Of a DNA stretch of 40,100 nt, positions 17,932 to 25,779 are shown one piece after another (position 1 is the first letter of the stretch; the number at the start of each line of letters is the position of its first letter). A model generated the notes under the pieces. That model had not been told where the DNA came from and searched no databases. It saw only the letters and a list, made by a program, of their open reading frames with translations. The stretch lies in the NCBI GenBank assembly GCA_030377965.1, contig JAUCGE010000018.1, positions 1 to 40,100 of the forward strand, written 5' to 3'. Origin of the DNA: Desulfobacterales bacterium HSG16 (GTDB lineage Bacteria; Desulfobacterota; Desulfobacteria; Desulfobacterales; HSG16). The position numbers and the translations under genes are program-made.

Positions 17932-18168
17932 ATGCAACAGGCTATTAAAATAAAAACACATATCGCTACCGATACCTTGAGCTTGCCGATTCCAAAAGGT
18001 ATGATCGGAAAAGATGCTGAAATCATCGTTTTGGTCAAATCCGATGATATTCTTGAAGAAACCGTAAAACCAAGAAGGATGCCCGGTTCCGCAAAAGGAA
18101 TGATCACAATGTCAGACGATTTTGAAAAACCGCTTGATGATGAAATGCTGGCGGAATTTTACAAATGA
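17932..18168 (+). CDS. Type II antitoxin, DUF2281/VapB-like
   Basis: The protein is 78 aa, with GAGGTGG upstream of ATG 17932. The N-terminal half looks like a short beta-rich DNA-binding (AbrB/MazE-like) module: KIKTHIATDTLSLPIP and GMIGKDAEIIVLV. The C-terminal half contains PGSAKGMITMSDDFEKPLDD, the DUF2281-type toxin-binding tail I know from antitoxins next to PIN toxins. Its stop overlaps the start of the PIN gene by 4 bases (ATGA). It probably neutralises the toxin and represses its own promoter; no clear operator was found in the leader. Confidence 0.78.
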   Translation: MQQAIKIKTHIATDTLSLPIPKGMIGKDAEIIVLVKSDDILEETVKPRRMPGSAKGMITMSDDFEKPLDDEMLAEFYK

Positions 18169-18566
18169 AATATCTTCTGGATACGCATATTTTTCTGTGG
18201 TGGGTTCTGGATAGCCCCAAACTGAATAATTATGCACGGAAACTGATGATTGATGACGATGCAGACTTGTTTTTAAGCGCTGCCAGCGCTTGGGAAATGG
18301 CCATAAAAGCCCAGATCGGCAAATTGACCTTGCCGGAATCAGTTATTGAATTTACGAGAAGGCAACTCATGTTGAATGAAATAAGATCGTTGGATATCAC
18401 AACTGAACATGCGTTGACGACATTCGAGCTTCCTGTTCACCATAAAGATCCGTTCGACAGAATACTGATAGCACAGGCGATTGTGGAAAATATGGTCATC
18501 ATCACAAACGATGCCTTCATCAAACTGTATGAAGTTCGAGTGGCAGGCGATCCCTCATCAATATAG
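18165..18566 (+). CDS. vapC: PIN-domain ribonuclease toxin (VapC-like)
   Basis: The protein is 133 aa. It opens with the PIN core YLLDTHIFLWW (Asp6). Glu44 in SAWEMAIK, Asp95/Asp98 in HHKDPFDR and Asp116 in IITND complete the acidic metal site. All expected catalytic residues are present, so the toxin looks intact. It belongs to the subfamily with THIFLWW and DPFDRxLIAQA motifs that pairs with DUF2281-type antitoxins. It is expected to cleave tRNA or other RNA when free. The gene is translationally coupled to the antitoxin and lies at the edge of a mobile-element-rich stretch. Confidence 0.9.
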   Translation: MKYLLDTHIFLWWVLDSPKLNNYARKLMIDDDADLFLSAASAWEMAIKAQIGKLTLPESVIEFTRRQLMLNEIRSLDITTEHALTTFELPVHHKDPFDRILIAQAIVENMVIITNDAFIKLYEVRVAGDPSSI

Positions 18567-18724
18567 GTCAATAGATTCGGCATCACTTTTGAATCTTTGG
18601 AGAAATAAAAACTTTCCGAATATTGCTACCGGGTTTCGGCGGGCGGAAACTTTAGAAATGGATATCAGGGCTTTTTATGGTTGTAAAGACATAATTCGCC
18701 GGTTCCCCTTTTCCGGTATTTTTC

Positions 18725-18806
18725 AGATTCGAGAATCATCGGTTCCAAAGCTTTTGTCATGGAAAATTACCAGCGATTTGCAAGCCATTTTCAGTGCAAA
18801 AATGAG
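18725..18806 (+). pseudogene. RAYT transposase C-terminal scrap
   Basis: About 80 bases closely match 27738-27818 inside the intact REP-associated tyrosine transposase gene. The translation contains IIGSKAFVMENYQRF and HFQCKNE, against the intact HFNCKNE. No start or catalytic domain remains. It sits between the VapC toxin and the group II intron cluster. Confidence 0.75.
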
Positions 18807-18866
18807 ATCTTTTCAGTCAAATCCAAAGAGAAAAAGGCCAGGGTACGCATATATAAGGTGACAAGG

Positions 18867-18998
18867 CTGTCAAAAATTGGTATAAAGCAATATGTTAAGG
18901 TACGAGTGCATGAGAATCCGCACATGAAAGAATTTGGCGGTTACTTCTACAAGCGCAGGCATGACAAAAAAGCCAAACTTGCCTTGACATGGAGGTGA
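18867..18998 (+). pseudogene. Possible group II intron maturase C-terminal remnant
   Basis: The translation IKQYVKVRVHENPHMKEF, then YFYKRR, resembles the basic K-V-K-x-NP-x-YF-x-R segment between the maturase domain and HNH endonuclease of group II intron reverse transcriptases. It reads in frame out of the RAYT scrap and stops at 18998, 44 bases before a domain-V-like hairpin, which is the order expected at the 3' end of an intron. The fragment is short and the match is by eye only. It could instead be unrelated junk. Confidence 0.35.
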
Positions 18999-19042
18999 TG
19001 TTAACAACCAGATCACTCAACAATTGTGATCTTTTGCAGCTT

Positions 19043-19077
19043 GAGCCGGGTTGAAGGGAAACCCTCATGTACGGTTC
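19043..19077 (+). ncRNA. Group II intron domain V, remnant 1
   Basis: The hairpin has GAGCCG pairing with CGGTTC, an inner stem and a GAAA loop, and the AGC catalytic triad is present. It is 35 nt, one more than the usual 34. No domain VI follows: seven bases later the GTGCG start of another intron appears. This looks like the end of an older intron interrupted by the newer one. Confidence 0.65.
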
Positions 19078-19083
19078 TTTGGG

Positions 19084-19829
19084 GTGCGCTCTTTAACGAT
19101 ATAAGGTATTGATTCAATAAAGGATCCTTGCCAGGACAACGGCATGAGGGTTACGGAGCATGCGTCGGCAGGTAGCAACTGTCGGGGTGTGAAGCCTCTG
19201 GACAATGTACCGGCTTCTGACAGCCGAAAATCGGATGACCGGGCTAACCCTGCGACCTATGCTGACAATACAGGAACCTGTGATAAACGTCGTAAACCGT
19301 GACAAGTGAAATGGCTGACACACTTGAACCAAAAGGTAAGGTGACTGACTCTGATGCTCCCTAATCATCAGGGTGTTGTTCCGATGCTCACCCGGCGAAC
19401 AGCAGGCAGCTAAGGGTTGCTGTCACATATCTTATATCGGAACTGAGGAACTCTCATACCGCTATACCTGAAAAGGACATGAGAATGCCAGTGTGCGGAA
19501 GAGAGGGCGGAGGCAGCGTAGTAGCCAAATGCCTTCCTGTAATGGGAAGGACAGGGTGAAGGTCTGCCAGGCTGAACAGCGAGAAATCTGTATGTCGCCT
19601 TTACACAGGGGGATGGTAGACAATGGCAAAAGTCATTGACCGCTCCTGTGAAGCATGTTATTTGTGTGTGGCTATGACAGACATATTGCTGAGATGAGCA
19701 TTGACTTAACGGTGCTATCGGGTGTTCCCGAAAGGGATAAGCTTTATGAAGCTGGAAAGCCGTGTGCGGTGAAAGTCGCACGCACGGTTTGGAGCGGGGG
19801 AAAGGCTGCAAAGCCCTACCTATCGCTAC
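19084..19829 (+). ncRNA. ORF-less group II intron (ribozyme only)
   Basis: The 5' end is the conserved GTGCG (19084-19088). Domain V is a 34-nt hairpin at 19757-19790 with the AGC triad at 19758-19760, a GAAA tetraloop at about 19771-19774 and a fully paired outer stem. Domain VI follows at 19793-19827: AGCG pairs with CGCT, an inner GGCT-GCAA-AGCC hairpin caps it, and A19822 is left bulged seven bases before the proposed 3' end AC at 19829. The intervening 670 bases are structured and GC-rich with no reverse-transcriptase frame. The length of 746 nt fits domains I-III, V and VI with a minimal domain IV. Splicing and mobility would need a maturase from elsewhere. It is inserted just downstream of the domain V of another intron. 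End positions are predictions from motif rules. Confidence 0.85.
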
Positions 19830-19900
19830 GACTCGGAGCTGGCAACAGCCCCCTTGTTACCCGCTTTTTTCATAAGGAGGTAATGATCTATGCTCATGCA

Positions 19901-19972
19901 CAACCGAATGAGGGAAACCTTCACGTCCGGTTCTGTGGGGAGGCGCTGGGGAACCAGTGCCTTTACCCGGAT
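19901..19972 (+). ncRNA. Group II intron domains V-VI, remnant 2
   Basis: A 33-nt domain-V-like hairpin (19901-19933) has ACCG paired with CGGT and a GAAA loop. Its triad position reads AAC instead of AGC, so it is probably catalytically dead. Domain VI follows, with GGCGCTG pairing with CAGTGCC. A19965 is seven bases before a possible 3' end AT at 19972. No 5' end or reverse transcriptase of this intron remains. Confidence 0.65.
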
Positions 19973-20000
19973 CGTGGCAAGTTTAAATTCGAGACATTGG
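19972..20000 (+). repeat. 29-bp dispersed repeat, copy 2
   Basis: It matches 832-860 at 26 of 29 positions. It begins right at the predicted 3' splice site of intron remnant 2, as expected of a 3' exon shared by two insertion loci. Confidence 0.6.
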
Positions 20001-20127
20001 ACTCTATATTCCATACCATTATGCGGCTTGGAAGTCGAAGATTCGTAATTTTGGTAACATGTGCTGGGCAAAATCGACAGCTTTTGCCCACCCTATCCGA
20101 TTAATATAACAAACTGAGGATCATGGC

Positions 20128-21663
20128 ATGAATAAACTTGAAAATAGATCTGAAGATAAATCTGAAGAATGTATTGAGCGTAAGTTTGAAAAAGTTTTTT
20201 CTCAACTGGGTGAGGTAAACCCAATATTTTCCATGCAGACAAAAAATCAGATGGTAAATATGGTTGAACAAATAGCTAAATCAAACAACAACTTTCAAAA
20301 TATTACTGGAACTGATCAGTCAAATGCTGTTAAAGGTGGCTTTGCCGCTGAAGAATGGCACGCAGAGAGCCACAACTTAGATGCAATTCTTAATGATGAT
20401 TCGACACGACTCTATACAGATGAATACTCCGAATGGTATGAAAATAGTTTTAAGAAGAACGATACCCCTGACTTGATTGCTGTCAAAGATGGTGAAGTTA
20501 TTCATCAGTCACAAGCAAAATATTATCAGAATGCTGAAAAAACGTCTAAGGCGATGAGAGGTATGAAAGACGGCCAAGTCAAGTATGGAGATATGGATTC
20601 CTTACTTGGCCCTTCAGATCAAGTCAATCCTGAAGATGGTTCTAAGAGCATTGCTGATTATGCCGAAAGAACAAGCATGAAAGAAAGCGGCCCAAATGGA
20701 AGGGCTAATGTAAAAGAGGCAGCCGAGCAGATTCAAGATAAAGCAACAGATAAAATAAATACAGGTAAAAGCAAATCTACTCAACTGACTAAAAAACAAG
20801 CAGAGAAGCTTGGTAAAGTCTCAGAGAATGCTGATTTCAAAAGAGACATGGAAAATCGTTACCAAACAAAGTCCACATTACAACAAATGGGCAAAGCCGC
20901 TGTAGGCGCAGCAAGTATTTCAGCTATAATATCAGGCACTTATAATACGGTTCGCTATTGTAAGTTAGTGAGAGATGGAAAAATGTCTCAGGAAATAGCT
21001 GTATGCAAGATCATTGCAGAGACAGCTTCATCTGCTTCGGATAGTGCCATAAAAGCGAGCGCTGTGGCAGGGAGTCATAGTTTAATTGTGAGATATGGTT
21101 CAAAAGAACTTGTGAAGAACATGACGAAACAAGGCTTAAAAGGAATGATACGTTCAAATGTGGTAAGCGTTGGGGTGATATGCGCTATTGATACCGTTAA
21201 AGATCTGGTTAAATTAGGAGCCGGTCGCATTACAAAAGATCAGTTTTATGACCGACAAGGTAAAAATATTTTAAATACAACATCTGGGGTTACCGGAGCT
21301 TCAATTGGTTTTAGCACAGGAAGCGCTACTGCTATTTCTCTGGGCGTGGCTGCTAACTCAACTACAGCCTTAGTCTTAGGATCAGTCGGAGCATTGTCTG
21401 GTGGTTTAATTGCTGGACTTGCTATGCAGATTGCTGTTGAAAATCATATAGAAAAAGCATATGCTGACATACTCAGGAATACAGAGAATCTTCAAGACTC
21501 AATGAAAATTCTTCAAAATGTTTCTTTGAGCATTTTTAAAGGACAGGCATTGTTTACTGAATTTCTTAAGGAAGAGAAAACATTAGACAAAAAATTTGAA
21601 ACAAAAATACTGGATATTGATCTTGTCGGCAACAAAATGCAATCAGCAATTAACCTCATCTAA
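20128..21663 (+). CDS. Nuclease-like protein with hydrophobic glycine-rich C-terminal region (candidate effector)
   Basis: The protein is 511 aa, with GAGGATC upstream of ATG 20128. Residues 70-135 carry a pattern like PD-(D/E)xK nucleases with a Q-x-K end: Glu75/Glu76 in GFAAEEWHAESHNLDAI, Asp115 in TPDLIAV, then Gln129-x-Lys131 in HQSQAKYY. Residues 140-260 are charged and probably helical. From about 260 on come small-residue hydrophobic stretches. The most striking is 385-440, full of Gly/Ala/Ser (SIGFSTGSATAISLGVAANS, VGALSGGLIAGLAM), resembling a glycine-zipper or membrane-inserting hairpin. The C-terminal 80 residues are amphipathic helix. The gene is followed 20 bases later by the large TerB-like/propeller gene in the same direction, so the two form a cassette. 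A nuclease plus membrane module suggests an anti-phage or toxic effector, but neither activity is shown. I do not recognise a named family. Confidence 0.75.
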   Translation: MNKLENRSEDKSEECIERKFEKVFSQLGEVNPIFSMQTKNQMVNMVEQIAKSNNNFQNITGTDQSNAVKGGFAAEEWHAESHNLDAILNDDSTRLYTDEYSEWYENSFKKNDTPDLIAVKDGEVIHQSQAKYYQNAEKTSKAMRGMKDGQVKYGDMDSLLGPSDQVNPEDGSKSIADYAERTSMKESGPNGRANVKEAAEQIQDKATDKINTGKSKSTQLTKKQAEKLGKVSENADFKRDMENRYQTKSTLQQMGKAAVGAASISAIISGTYNTVRYCKLVRDGKMSQEIAVCKIIAETASSASDSAIKASAVAGSHSLIVRYGSKELVKNMTKQGLKGMIRSNVVSVGVICAIDTVKDLVKLGAGRITKDQFYDRQGKNILNTTSGVTGASIGFSTGSATAISLGVAANSTTALVLGSVGALSGGLIAGLAMQIAVENHIEKAYADILRNTENLQDSMKILQNVSLSIFKGQALFTEFLKEEKTLDKKFETKILDIDLVGNKMQSAINLI

Positions 21664-21683
21664 AACAATAAGGGGATGGCTTT

Positions 21684-24683
21684 ATGTTTGATTATAGTTC
21701 TACAGAGTTGCAGACAATTGATGACTCGCTCCAACCTAAAATGGCTTGGGCAAAAGAAAGAAGAGCATTCGCTGAACAGTTGGCATTGGATTCCACGCGA
21801 ATTCTTGCATGTACAGAAGACCGCCTTGATGAGTATAAGAACCAAGGCTTTTTTAAGCGTTGCTGGTCTTCATTAACTGGTAAGACCGGAGAGATGCAAA
21901 GAGCCAACCAGAATGACCTTATTGAAATGCAAAAGACCAGTTGGCGTTATTTAGAACTTCTTAATAAAAGAGATCTTCTTCTGGCGCATTCTGTCATTAT
22001 GATAAAGAACAATCTTATGACTCTGGCTGTAAAAGAAGAAGAGACCAGAGAATCAATCACAAGGCTTGCTGATAGAGTATGTCATCGATTTGAAGAAATT
22101 GAAGAACGAGTTGCTAACATTGAAGTGACAACGAATATTCATAATTGGCTTTTAACCATTGAGGTTAATGAGTACGATGAGAAGTATCCTAAATATCTCC
22201 GCCTTTTATGCATGGTCAGGGACTTTAATGCCCTAAAATCTGAAAACTGGAATATCAAAGAACTTAAATGTTTACAGCAAGGTCTTATTAAAGGGAAACT
22301 TCCCTGGAAAGAGGAAATATCAATAAAAAGCTTTATTGATGGCCTTATTGATGAGATAGAAGATTATTCATTCGATAAGTTTGATAGATTGATTTCATTA
22401 AAAAATAATAATGAAGAAACTATATCTAACAAATTTATTATTGAAAATATTGCATCACCGAGCTTCAATTGTATTTATCAGATAAGGGAAAACTACGGTT
22501 CAAGCAGTTTGGTAATCGAGGCTCTGCAAGATCAGTTAGATATTGAACATAAAGACGCTATCAAGATGGTTATTCATAAATTTATTCAAAAGCAAGGTGT
22601 TGATGTGGATATAAAGATTCCTCTGAAAGACCTGGCTATTGAACTTTTATGTTGCATGAAGCTTTCTTCAGAGCTTTTCAATTCTACACAGATTATGGAC
22701 ACAACCTCTACCGATCAAGATATTGAATTGAAGCCCAATGTTGTTGAAAAAATTGATTCTGAAGAACATTCTATTGATGCTGATCAGCAGGAAGGAAGAT
22801 TAAAAAGTACAGAATTTACAATAGACTCCATGTTATCCCAACATATATCGGTTAGCTACCATGTCTTTACCGATACGGGGGCATCCCAGGACGAGTGTAA
22901 TCTCTACCTTGATTCTCTATCCTTGATCGTAGCAAGTACCGGTTATTTTTCTGAAGAGCAGCACTACTACATTTCTGCATTGGCTAATGCTCTGGATATA
23001 GAAGACTTTTCACTACTCAATTTCAAAAATCTTGTGTCACATCCAAATCAAATTGATATGAAGAAAGTTTTGGCACTGCTGAACACCAGAGATCGTCAGT
23101 TCGCATGGCTCATGGATGCTGTTTTTCTTGGCGCATCCAATTGTGGTCTATCTGAGGAAGTTCAGAAATCTATTATTGCCATGGGCAAAGCCTTGAATCT
23201 TAAACAAGATGAAGTTGAGAGCTTTATTTCACATGCTGTGATACTTTCAACGGAAACAGATCCAAGCTCTCTGTTTTCGGCTGCTAAAAGTGTTTACAAG
23301 GATACGTTCAGTTGGAAAACGATTTTTGATTTTCGAAAAGTCTCGATTGAAGATTGTTTTGAAGCATTGAGCGACAAACTCTCTGAACTTAGTGATGAGG
23401 GGTTTAAAATATTGATAGATACACCCAGCCAGATGAAGATTGTCGATATCCCTGATTTAGATTTAACGTTTAGCGACATGTATAGCGCTCCAGAAATTTT
23501 TATATTAAAACGAACTATTCCCATGCAACGAGCCATATGCATATCTGAGTTTAAGAAATATAAAAGGAGGGTGGAAGGGCATGAATCTGCATTCAAAGGA
23601 TGCCTTAGTGATACAAACTCAATAATGAGAGTTTTTGGCACCCCTTCTCTCTGGTACAGAAGCCATCTTGATGATATTTCCGCAGATGAAGTGAAATCCG
23701 CATCCAATAACGATTGGGCTGATAATATGGGAGTAGCGTATGACAAGCTTGGTGGTAGCTTGAGTACCATGAGCGATCTTACTGATATATTATCTGAGCA
23801 GATAAAGCTATACTCCAACTGTTGCTGGAATGAATCTGCTGTCGAAAAAAGGAAGGTGGAGGAAGATAAGAGGAAGGTGGAGGAAGAGGAAAAGAGGCTT
23901 CAGAAAAAAGAAACATATAGTGCTGTGCAATTGAATAAAGAAGGGGAATCCGTCAATCTCCATATCGAATGGACGAGCTGCAAAGCACCTTTTCCTGTAA
24001 GTGATGTACGTGGACTATCCTCAGATGGGGAACAATGGATAGCCCTCGTTGATGGCTGTCTTTACTCGACTTTTGATGGGAAAGACTGGGAGAAAAGGGC
24101 TACTTTTGATGACCTCAGCTACTCTGCAACCATTAAGGTCGTCAACTCAACATGGCTTCTGATACAGAGTAACTGTTTTTGGTTTTCGATTGACGGAAGG
24201 GCTTGGGAGAAGCAAGATCTTCCTGAAAATAGAGATAATTCGAACCTATCATTGCAGGATATATTCTTTGATCATAGCTGCTGGGTAATGAGCCTGTGCT
24301 TCATGAAGGAGTACTCGTATACCGAGAAGTTCTTAATGTTTGATACTATGGAAACCAGTTACTATGACGCTCCGAGACTATACAGAAGCAGCAGTTTAGA
24401 AGGTAAGTGGGAACTTTTAACAGATGAGAATGCGATTGGTGACGGCATTGAGGTAAAGGGTTCCAACTTTTTTTACAATGGGGAGTTGTATGTGGCCGCA
24501 TGTGAGTATGGCTATTCCTATCTTTCCAACAAGCACATCATGCGTGATGATCGCATTTCACTGATGTGGTCTCGCGATGGAAAGTCCTGGAAAGCGGAGC
24601 CGTTCTCCGATATCTCTTCGATCCAGGATGGCTTGTTCTTGCAACAGGGATCTATGTCTGTTTACGTAAGTATCTGTGCATAA
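21684..24683 (+). CDS. Large coiled-coil/TerB-like/propeller protein, 3' end disrupted by a MITE
   Basis: It encodes 999 aa as it stands, with AAGGGGATGG upstream of ATG 21684. Residues 1-160 are helical and coiled-coil rich (GFFKRCWSSLTGKTGEMQRA, then EEETRESITRLADRV). Residues 405-545 resemble a TerB-type all-helical domain (LDSLSLIVASTGYFSEEQHY, then LANALDI and a second acidic helical unit). Residues 718-742 form a Lys/Glu coiled-coil linker with a duplicated RKVEE unit. After 780 there are repeated S-x-DG-x-x-W units (near 795, 835, 900 and 962), like Asp-box/sialidase-type propeller blades. The frame stops at 24683 inside a 123-bp insertion. Two more blades continue in frame at 24794-25069, so the original protein had 1086 residues. 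It is probably the sensor or scaffold partner of the preceding nuclease-like protein (inference). The current product lacks about one third of its propeller. Confidence 0.8.
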   Translation: MFDYSSTELQTIDDSLQPKMAWAKERRAFAEQLALDSTRILACTEDRLDEYKNQGFFKRCWSSLTGKTGEMQRANQNDLIEMQKTSWRYLELLNKRDLLLAHSVIMIKNNLMTLAVKEEETRESITRLADRVCHRFEEIEERVANIEVTTNIHNWLLTIEVNEYDEKYPKYLRLLCMVRDFNALKSENWNIKELKCLQQGLIKGKLPWKEEISIKSFIDGLIDEIEDYSFDKFDRLISLKNNNEETISNKFIIENIASPSFNCIYQIRENYGSSSLVIEALQDQLDIEHKDAIKMVIHKFIQKQGVDVDIKIPLKDLAIELLCCMKLSSELFNSTQIMDTTSTDQDIELKPNVVEKIDSEEHSIDADQQEGRLKSTEFTIDSMLSQHISVSYHVFTDTGASQDECNLYLDSLSLIVASTGYFSEEQHYYISALANALDIEDFSLLNFKNLVSHPNQIDMKKVLALLNTRDRQFAWLMDAVFLGASNCGLSEEVQKSIIAMGKALNLKQDEVESFISHAVILSTETDPSSLFSAAKSVYKDTFSWKTIFDFRKVSIEDCFEALSDKLSELSDEGFKILIDTPSQMKIVDIPDLDLTFSDMYSAPEIFILKRTIPMQRAICISEFKKYKRRVEGHESAFKGCLSDTNSIMRVFGTPSLWYRSHLDDISADEVKSASNNDWADNMGVAYDKLGGSLSTMSDLTDILSEQIKLYSNCCWNESAVEKRKVEEDKRKVEEEEKRLQKKETYSAVQLNKEGESVNLHIEWTSCKAPFPVSDVRGLSSDGEQWIALVDGCLYSTFDGKDWEKRATFDDLSYSATIKVVNSTWLLIQSNCFWFSIDGRAWEKQDLPENRDNSNLSLQDIFFDHSCWVMSLCFMKEYSYTEKFLMFDTMETSYYDAPRLYRSSSLEGKWELLTDENAIGDGIEVKGSNFFYNGELYVAACEYGYSYLSNKHIMRDDRISLMWSRDGKSWKAEPFSDISSIQDGLFLQQGSMSVYVSICA

Positions 24684-24793
24684 ATTATGTTACATTTATT
24701 GTAGGGGCAAACCCTCCTGGTTGCCCTCCGTACAAGGGCAGGTACAGATCTTTCCCCTAAATTGATGTTGAGAAATATTTGATTAGGTACTTA
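24667..24793. mobile_element. 123-bp MITE with TA target duplication
   Basis: The element is AGTATCT...AGGTACT, 24669-24791, between TA dinucleotides at 24667-24668 and 24792-24793, as in Tc1/mariner-IS630-type elements. The terminal inverted repeats are short and imperfect (AGTAYCT, with scattered further matches). An internal stem pairs GGGCAA with TTGCCC near 24705-24726. Deleting 125 bases (one TA plus the element) rejoins the host gene perfectly in frame. No transposase is encoded. One end is found again at 8158-8175. Confidence 0.8.
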
Positions 24794-25069
24794 TGTCACA
24801 GCGGCATTTTGACTTCTGAGGATGGGAAGCTGTGGAAACGGGAGGCGGGTGAAAATTTCTGGGCAAATAGTGCCTTGAAAGTTGACAATCTCATCGTAGT
24901 TGTCAACTCTTCTGGCGATGAGTTTATGCTTTCAGTTGATGGACTGACTTGGGCTAAACTCAATGGACCTGAGTCTGGCGCAAATCACCTTGCCTCAAGG
25001 AAGCAGCTCTTACTCTGTGTTTCCACGAGCAGTGAAACTATTGACCTTGGCACTATAATTTTCAAGTAG
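24794..25069 (+). pseudogene. Detached 3' end of the propeller gene
   Basis: The 91 residues from 24794 (CHSGILTSEDGKLWKREAG...) contain two further S-x-DG-x-x-W blades (TSEDGKLW and LSVDGLTW). They follow exactly in frame from codon 995 of the upstream gene once the MITE is removed. No own start with ribosome-binding site is present, so this part is probably not translated today. Confidence 0.8.
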
Positions 25070-25141
25070 AAAAATAGTAGATCAAGCCGCAGATTTGAAC
25101 TTCAGAAATCATATTATGAATCATGAAAAGAGGAGGAAAAA

Positions 25142-25228
25142 ATGGCAGCTTCAATGCTTCATGCTGTTGTACAGGCAAACCTTGTGCATGAATTCAAAAA
25201 ATCCGAAAAATACCGGCCCGTGCATTGA
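25142..25228 (+). CDS. Possible 28-residue ORF or gene remnant
   Basis: A very good AGGAGG lies six bases before ATG 25142, but the frame closes after 28 codons (MAASMLHAVVQANLVHEF...). The next part of the sequence reads on in another frame to 25277 as ELSILIEENEHKPEII. A frameshift near 25205-25225 in a once longer small gene, perhaps an antitoxin-like one, would explain this. No family is recognised. Confidence 0.3.
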   Translation: MAASMLHAVVQANLVHEFKKSEKYRPVH

Positions 25229-25273
25229 GTTGAGCATCCTGATAGAAGAGAATGAACACAAACCGGAGATCAT

Positions 25274-25654
25274 ATGAGTAAATCCCATTCAACAAATAAG
25301 GTTTGTAAGCATTTAGAACGTATGACAAAAAATGAACTGATTCATTTGATTCTTACGTTAGCTCCTCCAAATTTTATAAAGAATATCAGCAGCCAATTTG
25401 CCACGCAAAAAGAGGCGTTGGCTCTCCTGAAGAAGACGACAAGCACCATCAGCAACATCCTTTCTGATGAAGAGTTATTGTATAGCCCCAGTGAATTTGA
25501 ACATGAATTATTGCAGCAACTGGAAAAAATCAGAGGATTATGGGAGAAATTGCCTACACAGATTGGGGAGTTGATTATCAAAATCATCGAAGATGTGGAA
25601 CAGGCATTTGAGAGTGGATATCTATATATTGAGAAACAGGTGACAAGCGAATAG
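25274..25654 (+). CDS. Small helical protein of unknown function
   Basis: The protein is 126 aa, with CGGAGATCAT before ATG 25274. It is predicted to be all-helical and soluble, with an N-terminal MTKNELIHLIL helix and a very regular acidic C-terminal half (LYSPSEFEHELLQQLEKIRG, then GELIIKIIEDVEQAFESGYL). I do not recognise it. Similar helices occur in my memory only as parts of larger uncharacterised proteins. It may belong with the disrupted cassette upstream, whose direction it shares, but the gap of about 200 bases with a decayed ORF argues for independence. Confidence 0.55.
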   Translation: MSKSHSTNKVCKHLERMTKNELIHLILTLAPPNFIKNISSQFATQKEALALLKKTTSTISNILSDEELLYSPSEFEHELLQQLEKIRGLWEKLPTQIGELIIKIIEDVEQAFESGYLYIEKQVTSE

Positions 25655-25779
25655 CGATCATTTATAAAAATGTGTGGAATGTTATTCACGTTGAACAACT
25701 GAAAACTGTAACCTTCTATTTTTAATTAAGAAAAATTCTTAAAACTGAAGAAGTGAAATGATAAAGGACTTAGCTCGCA

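Noticed and set aside
19655-20104. 149-codon plus-strand frame across the intron cluster
   Set aside because: It runs through domains V and VI of the intact intron and remnant 2. The apparent protein is translated ribozyme sequence.
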